Positions 6,840-12,990 of a stretch of DNA of 12,990 nt are shown here, piece by piece. The translations under genes were made by a program, and so were the position numbers. Below the pieces are notes generated by a model, which searched no databases, was not told the DNA's origin, and saw only the letters and a list, made by a program, of their open reading frames with translations. Origin of the DNA: Planctomycetota bacterium (GTDB taxonomy: Bacteria > Planctomycetota > UBA1135 > UBA2386); assembly GCA_947455805.1 (NCBI GenBank), contig CANGSN010000043.1, positions 1 through 12,990 of the forward strand. The letters run 5' to 3'. Position 1 is the first letter of the stretch. The number at the start of each line of letters is the position of its first letter.

Positions 6840-7857
6840 GGCGTGCTTCGATCACCCAGGTCTTGCGGTCACCGCTCCGATCTTCGCGCACGTCGAAGCG
6901 CACCGGCAGGAAGCGGCCGATGACCTCGGCGTTGGTCGTCGTGTGCAGCGTCGGCTCGACCGTGCGGAACACGCCGCCGCCGGCCAGCGCCATCGGCAGC
7001 AGCAGCTGGTCGGCGAGATGTGGACCGACCGGCACGTCGGCCGCGCGCAGTTCTTCGACCTCGTCGGCGGCGCGATGCGCGACGTCCTCGGCCGGCACGC
7101 CGCGTTCGCCGAGCGCGGTGACGACTTCGCCGCCGCCCTGGCGGGCCAGCACGACGACCAGCGCGTTGCCGGGGCCGGGCGAGCAGCGATCGAGGATGCG
7201 CACCGCGTCGGCGGCGATCCGCAGGCGCTGGCACAGCACCGTGCGTTCGCGTTGCGCCACGTGCGACGGGATCTGCGAGGTCAGGATGCGCGCGTGCACG
7301 ATCGGCGGCGCGTCGGCCTGCAGGCGATCGAGCGCCTGCCAGGTCGCCGGCGCGACCTCGGCGCGGACCTGGCCGCCGCCGGCGGGAAAGAAGCCGGCCA
7401 GGCGCATGGTCAGCTGCAGCGGCGCACCCATGGTGCGGACCACCGGCGAGAACGCGTGCTCGAGGAAGTCGAACGACGGCGCCAGCGGGTTGTGCGTGCC
7501 GCCGACCAGTTCGACCGACGACGGTGCGTTCGCCTGCCACAGGGCCGGCAGCACCGTCTGCAGCACGAGCATGGCGCTGCCGGCGGTGCTGATGGCGAAG
7601 CGGTAGTCGCCCGGCGTCACCGGGCCCGGACGGAACGCGAGCCGCAGGCTGCCGAGCTCGGCGCCTTCGACGGTGGCAGAACACAGCTGCGCCGCGGCTT
7701 GCACCGCGGCGAGATGCTGGCGCTTCAGGCCGGGCTTCTCGCGGCCGGCGCGGATGCGCTCGATGACGAAGCCCTGGCCCGTCACCATCGCCAACGACAG
7801 CGACGTGCGCAGCACCTGGCCACCGCCTTCGCCCATCGAACCATCGAGTCGGATCAT
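6832..7857 (-). CDS. rtcA: RNA 3'-terminal phosphate cyclase RtcA, 341 aa
   Basis: RtcA converts an RNA 3'-phosphate to a 2',3'-cyclic phosphate through an enzyme-AMP intermediate, using ATP, in the cytoplasm. The length is that of the family (E. coli about 338 aa). Visible signatures are LDGSMGEGGGQVLRTSL at the N-terminus, GREKPGLKRQHLAAVQA at about 38-54, FFPAGGGQV at about 157-164, and VGPHLADQLLLPMALAG at about 277-293. The likely nucleotidylated histidine is His305 in LHTTTN, matching the His in HLLTN of E. coli RtcA. The ATG lies 3 bp after the rtcB stop. A good ribosome site, GAAGGG (+ strand 7865-7870), is embedded in the last rtcB codons with 7-nt spacing, so the two genes are translated as a tight pair. 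It is the last gene of the sigma-54 unit. Confidence 0.95.
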   Translation of the reverse strand: MIRLDGSMGEGGGQVLRTSLSLAMVTGQGFVIERIRAGREKPGLKRQHLAAVQAAAQLCSATVEGAELGSLRLAFRPGPVTPGDYRFAISTAGSAMLVLQTVLPALWQANAPSSVELVGGTHNPLAPSFDFLEHAFSPVVRTMGAPLQLTMRLAGFFPAGGGQVRAEVAPATWQALDRLQADAPPIVHARILTSQIPSHVAQRERTVLCQRLRIAADAVRILDRCSPGPGNALVVVLARQGGGEVVTALGERGVPAEDVAHRAADEVEELRAADVPVGPHLADQLLLPMALAGGGVFRTVEPTLHTTTNAEVIGRFLPVRFDVREDRSGDRKTWVIEARRA

Positions 7858-7860
7858 CGT

Positions 7861-9081
<1,221 letters not shown>

Positions 9082-9113
9082 GTGCTTGCTGTCTGCAGAG
9101 TCTGCGAAAGAGT

Positions 9114-9207
9114 GCGGCGACGAGAGGTGGTGAGACTTCGCCGCACTTGCGTGCGACGGCCGGTTTCGAGCCGGCATTGGACATGGAGTCGCACCGGCAT
9201 TCGCCGC
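9114..9207 (-). ncRNA. Y RNA-like unit Y4: T arm and GNRA-capped acceptor, no D arm
   Basis: Lower helix GCGGCGA (9207-9201) with TCGCCGC (9120-9114). Upper helix GGTGCGACT (9195-9187) with AGTCTCACC (9137-9129), one C-T mismatch. The insert holds a T arm, GCCGG-CTCGAAA-CCGGC (9175-9159), then directly an 8-bp stem CGTCGCAC/GTGCGGCG (9158-9139) closed by a GCAA tetraloop. There is no D arm, so the tRNA-like fold is reduced to the stacked T arm plus acceptor. The unit ends 32 nt before the rtcB start codon and could influence its translation. Structure was read by eye. Confidence 0.8.
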
Positions 9208-9221
9208 GAAGGAGAAGTCAC

Positions 9222-9361
9222 CGCGGACGAGGAAGGACGAGACGATGGCTGCCGCGTCGCCGTTGCAGCCATTCTGCTCTACCGACTGAGCTACGGGCCC
9301 ATGTGGTGGACCCGGTCGGAGTTGAACCGACGACCCGATGGAGTCCCGTTCGCATTCCGCG
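9222..9361 (-). ncRNA. Y RNA-like unit Y3: circularly permuted tRNA with CCA in the joining loop
   Basis: Lower helix CGCGGA (9361-9356) with TCCGCG (9227-9222). Upper helix ACGGGAC (9349-9343) with GTCTCGT (9243-9237). The insert reads: T arm GTCGG-TTCAACT-CCGAC (9331-9315), acceptor 3' strand CGGGTCC (9314-9308), loop ACCACAT, acceptor 5' strand GGGCCCG (9300-9294), TA (positions 8-9), D arm GCTC-AGTCGGTA-GAGC (9291-9276), A26, then an 8-bp hairpin ATGGCTGC/GCAGCCAT (9272-9245) with a 12-nt loop. The T and D loops are canonical (TTCRANY; G18G19). The loop joining the acceptor strands begins with discriminator A plus CCA, exactly as in a tRNA 3' end. Order is permuted, so this is not a standard tRNA gene. 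Confidence 0.85.
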
Positions 9362-9375
9362 ATGGAAGAAGAAAC

Positions 9376-9497
9376 GGTCGACGACGAGGAGAGGTGAGAC
9401 GGATGCTCTACTGATTGAGCTACGTGCTCGCGCACGGCGGGATTCGCACCCGCATCTTCAGAGTCGAAATCTGTAGTCCCACCGGCATTCGCCGACC
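9376..9497 (-). ncRNA. Y RNA-like unit Y2: permuted tRNA-like module with capped acceptor
   Basis: Lower helix GGTCGGCGA (9497-9489) with TCGTCGACC (9384-9376). Upper helix GGTGGGAC (9483-9476) with GTCTCACC (9400-9393). The insert reads: an anticodon-arm-like hairpin CAGA-TTTCGAC-TCTG (9473-9459), a short AAGAT linker, T arm GCGGG-TGCGAAT-CCCGC (9453-9437), a 5-bp acceptor CGTGC/GCACG closed by a GCGA tetraloop (9436-9423), TA, and D arm GCTC-AATCAGTA-GAGC (9420-9405). In tRNA numbering the T loop has G at 55 and the D loop A at 18, both departures from consensus that touch each other in the tRNA fold. The acceptor is too short and closed, so it cannot be charged. Confidence 0.85.
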
Positions 9498-9518
9498 AAA
9501 GAGCATGGAAGAAGAAGT

Positions 9519-9582
9519 GGGCGCGACGAGTGGTCGCCGAGACGGACAGTTTTCGGATGTAGTCCCGGCAGCATTCGCGCCC
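9519..9582 (-). ncRNA. Y RNA-like unit Y1: stem only, no tRNA-like module
   Basis: Lower helix GGGCGCGA (9582-9575) with TCGCGCCC (9526-9519). Upper helix GCCGGGAC (9569-9562) with GTCTCGGC (9543-9536), all eight pairs formed with one G-T. The 18-nt terminal loop (9561-9544) begins TACA like Y2 and contains no T or D arm. It starts 9 nt after the rsr stop codon. It has the shared Rsr-binding stem features without the effector module; it could also serve as a 3' cap for the rsr message. Confidence 0.7.
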
Positions 9583-9590
9583 GAAAGCGA

Positions 9591-11147
9591 TCAGACCGCG
9601 ATCTTGTCGATGCGATCCACCCAGAGGTCCGCCGCGAGACCGCCTTCGGCGACCGCGCGCAGGACCTCGAACACCTGATCCGAGAAGCCGCCGACGTGGA
9701 TCACGTCGTCGCCCTCCGGAGCTTGCACCGTCGCGTATGGCTGCAGGTCGATGCAGACGAGCTTCGCCTCGCGGTTCTGCACCTTGAAGCGCCGCCACTC
9801 CGTCAGCATGCCGGTCGCGCCGGCCACGCCGCGCGTGCCGCACCACGACTGGTTGTCGCTGACGTAGATGACGAAGTCGCCGCGCGCGCCCCGTTCGTTC
9901 AACAGGGCGAGCACCGTGCTGCAGTCGGTGCCGCCCGACGGCAGGGCCGCGAGGCGCGCCGCCGTCTTGAACACCGGGTCCTTGGCCTTCGCTGCGAACG
10001 GCACCACGCGATCGTGGAACGGGATCAGCTCGGCCTTCGGGTTCTGCCGCAGGATCGCCGCCGCGAACAGCGCCGCGACGTCGAGGCACTTCACCACCGA
10101 CGTGTTGCCGCGGGCGTTGCCCGTGACCGGGGACTGCATCGATCCCGACACGTCGACGGCGACGTAGACCTTGCCCGGCAGGTGCGGGACGCGGTCCACC
10201 GACGTCTCGAGCGCGTCGTGCAGCGCCGCACGGATCTCGCGCGGGATGCCGTCCTCGAGGTGCTTCAGCGTGGTCATGATCTGGTAGGGGAAGGCGTGGC
10301 CGCGCTGGATCGCCGCGCGATCGCGCAACGTGGCCACGACGTGTTCGGTCGCCTTGCGGTCGTCGAAGACGCCGTGGCGATGGAAGGTGTTGAGGTTCAT
10401 GCGGACCGTGTTCCAGCTCGCGTTCTTGGCGATCGCGATCCAGTGCTCACGGCCCAGGTCCTTGGAGGTCAGCAGCTGGAACGGCACGTCCGGCACGCTG
10501 GCGAGCTCGCCGGCGCGGAACGCCTCCAGCTTCTTCACCGCGTCGGGCAGCGCCGCCGCGTCGTGCGTCTTGCCGAGCAACCAGCCGTAGAAGGCGCTGC
10601 GCGCGCCGTCCGTCGGCTTCGGGTGCACCATCTTGACGACGTCCGCCAGCGACGGCGCGTTGCCGACCGACGCCGACAGCAGCTGCGCGTCCGAGCACTT
10701 CGCCAGCCAACGCTGGACGAGGCGCTTCGGCGCCGTGCCGAGCGACTTCCGGCCGATCTGGCCGGACCGCACGATCTGCACGAAGTTGCGCACCATCTTG
10801 CCGTTGTCGCAGACGCGATCGAACACGCGCGCCAGCAGGGCGGTGTCGCGGAACGCCAGCACCGCGCACAGCAGCGCCGGCGTGTCCTTCATCAGGCCCT
10901 GCTCGCGGGCGAACACGGCCGTCTTGGCGACGAACACCGGATCGGCGCCGAACGCCGCACCGGTCAGCTGCTGCAGCTGCTTCTCGGCGTCGGTGTAGTA
11001 GGTGTCGCGCAGGCAACCGGTGGCCGCGAACTGCGCGAGCAGCTGCTCGTTCGTCCGCACGTAGGCGGCGCCACCGGCTTCGTTGGTGGTCGGAGCCTTG
11101 CCGAGCAGGGCGCCGAACAGGCTGCGGAACAGGTTCTTGTTGGCCAT
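9591..11147 (-). CDS. rsr: Ro60-like TROVE/VWA RNA-binding protein Rsr, 518 aa
   Basis: Ro60/Rsr proteins are ring-shaped RNA-binding proteins that bind Y RNAs on the outside and 3' ends of misfolded or damaged RNA in the central hole. The N-terminal two thirds (about 30-320) is the helical-repeat TROVE domain, with patterns such as DPVFVAKTAVFAREQG (69-84), HWIAIAKNASWNTVRMNL (235-252) and FPYQIMTTLKHL (286-297). The C-terminal VWA domain (about 325-518) has a full MIDAS: DVSGS at 332-336, Thr407 in GGTD, and Asp431 in YVSDNQSW. I placed the start at 11147 (MANKNLFRSLFG) since relatives begin so; a GTG at 11198 would add 17 residues. It is the first gene of the sigma-54 unit, directly followed by the Y RNA array, as rsr and Y RNA genes are in other bacteria. 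Confidence 0.93.
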   Translation of the reverse strand: MANKNLFRSLFGALLGKAPTTNEAGGAAYVRTNEQLLAQFAATGCLRDTYYTDAEKQLQQLTGAAFGADPVFVAKTAVFAREQGLMKDTPALLCAVLAFRDTALLARVFDRVCDNGKMVRNFVQIVRSGQIGRKSLGTAPKRLVQRWLAKCSDAQLLSASVGNAPSLADVVKMVHPKPTDGARSAFYGWLLGKTHDAAALPDAVKKLEAFRAGELASVPDVPFQLLTSKDLGREHWIAIAKNASWNTVRMNLNTFHRHGVFDDRKATEHVVATLRDRAAIQRGHAFPYQIMTTLKHLEDGIPREIRAALHDALETSVDRVPHLPGKVYVAVDVSGSMQSPVTGNARGNTSVVKCLDVAALFAAAILRQNPKAELIPFHDRVVPFAAKAKDPVFKTAARLAALPSGGTDCSTVLALLNERGARGDFVIYVSDNQSWCGTRGVAGATGMLTEWRRFKVQNREAKLVCIDLQPYATVQAPEGDDVIHVGGFSDQVFEVLRAVAEGGLAADLWVDRIDKIAV

Positions 11148-11226
11148 GGTGGGAACTCGGTTGGAGTGGGCGGGCGGGTCGGTGTGCTTCGTCGCCACCG
11201 ATCGCGCGTCGCGACGGGCCCGCTAG

Positions 11227-11242
11227 AGCATCGGCCGTGCCA
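11227..11242 (-). promoter_or_regulatory. Sigma-54 promoter of the rsr-Y RNA-rtcBA unit
   Basis: TGGCACGGCCGATGCT on the - strand matches the -24/-12 consensus TGGCACGNNNNTTGCW at all but one defined position, with correct GG to GC spacing. Transcription would start near 11216, giving a leader of about 69 nt before the rsr ATG. RtcR, encoded divergently next to it, is the expected activator. Confidence 0.85.
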
Positions 11243-11299
11243 GTCGCCGCAGGATTTCGGAGCCCGCTCGTTAGTGGCCGTTCCCAAGGGGTTTCCGGC

Positions 11300-11312
11300 G
11301 ACAGGCCCTGTC
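11300..11312. promoter_or_regulatory. Candidate RtcR upstream activating site
   Basis: GACAGGGCCTGTC is a 13-bp palindrome with a single central base. It lies about 85-95 bp upstream of the predicted sigma-54 start site, a usual distance for an enhancer-binding protein. It is inferred from symmetry and position only. It is 58 bp before the rtcR start codon, so binding could also autoregulate rtcR. Confidence 0.4.
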
Positions 11313-11369
11313 TCGCCCCATGGCGCGTGGCTCGACCGGAGCTAGCGTATCCGCTAAGTCCATAGCCCA

Positions 11370-12990
<1,621 letters not shown>

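Larger units (their letters stand above)
9114..9582 (-). repeat. Tandem array of four Y RNA-like units between rsr and rtcB
   Basis: Four units (described separately as Y1 at 9519-9582, Y2 at 9376-9497, Y3 at 9222-9361 and Y4 at 9114-9207) share a 5' strand of type GCGAATGCnGn then nnGGGACTMCA, and a 3' strand GTCTCnnC followed by CTCGTC. Between these lie different inserts. The strands form two helices separated by an asymmetric internal loop. The second and third base pairs of the upper helix read C-G, G-C, A-T, G-C and C-G, T-A, C-G, T-A in units 1 to 4, and the lower helices differ in sequence but always pair. Such compensating change is strong evidence of selected RNA structure. The linkers after Y1 to Y3 are pyrimidine-rich (TTCTTCTTCCAT twice, CTTCTCCTTC once). 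Known bacterial Y RNAs bind Rsr by such a stem and carry a tRNA-like module. Confidence 0.85.

Noticed and set aside
9222..9440. Ordinary tRNA genes on the - strand, suggested by D-arm and T-arm sequences and a CCA
   Set aside because: The arms are in the wrong order for a standard tRNA. Reading D arm to the next T arm gives no anticodon arm of normal size and no matching acceptor strands, while the permuted reading gives full pairing.
9114..9600. CRISPR array, considered because of repeated motifs and a CARF-domain protein nearby
   Set aside because: The repeats are diverged, structured and of different lengths, spacers are not regular, no cas genes are present, and the CARF domain belongs to RtcR.
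9082..10089. N-terminal extension of rtcB far upstream on the - strand
   Set aside because: The frame is open only for lack of stops in GC-rich sequence. It overlaps rsr and the structured RNAs, and the family start MTLHEH lies at 9081.
9696..11345. Long + strand frame opposite rsr
   Set aside because: It is antisense to a TROVE protein with full MIDAS and has shadow composition.

Overview
The window is GC-rich, with long proteins carrying export signals and few Shine-Dalgarno sequences. Its exported proteins include carboxypeptidase-regulatory-like repeats, a DNRLRE-type beta protein with a C-terminal domain of a kind I associate with deep-branching Planctomycetota, and a secreted VWA protein. 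I therefore infer a planctomycete or a relative. That is inference from protein style, not from a marker gene.

Left part (1-4482): the end of a secreted repeat protein and a membrane-anchored hypothetical protein on the + strand, then a convergent DNRLRE-type protein and a VWA protein on the - strand. A strong inverted repeat separates the convergent genes. Middle part (about 4483-6260): a visibly more AT-rich island holding a two-gene + strand unit. It encodes a cysteine-rich secreted protein and a membrane-anchored unknown, and has its own TTGACG promoter and a good AAGGAG ribosome site. A pyridoxamine-phosphate-oxidase-like flavoprotein gene follows (6261-6809).

Right part (6832-12990): a complete RNA-repair locus. 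On the + strand at the right edge is rtcR, a CARF/AAA+ sigma-54 activator. Divergent from it, behind a near-consensus sigma-54 promoter (11242-11227), lie in order rsr (a TROVE/Ro60-like protein), about 500 bp of structured RNA, rtcB (3'-phosphate RNA ligase) and rtcA (RNA 3'-phosphate cyclase). All are on the - strand and probably form one transcript.

The most interesting content is the rsr-rtcB gap (9114-9582). It is not empty and not a set of ordinary tRNA genes. It is a tandem array of four Y RNA-like units, called Y1 to Y4 here in transcription order. Each is closed by the same two-part stem: a lower helix, an asymmetric internal loop, and an upper helix with strands of type nnnGGGAC and GTCTCnnn. 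Base pairs in both helices change in a compensating way between units, which shows selection on structure. The ends of the stems enclose different cargo. Y1 has only a short loop. Y2 and Y3 have tRNA-like domains in circularly permuted order (T arm, acceptor 3' strand, loop, acceptor 5' strand, D arm). Y4 has a T arm plus a GNRA-capped acceptor and no D arm. Y3 keeps a full 7-bp acceptor stem followed by discriminator A and CCA.

A working model, combining known family functions with this layout, is as follows. Damaged RNA is sensed by the RtcR CARF domain, which activates the sigma-54 promoter. Rsr and its Y RNAs are then made as an RNA-handling complex, and RtcA and RtcB heal and seal RNA ends. 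The tRNA-mimicking modules probably dock or gate a partner enzyme.
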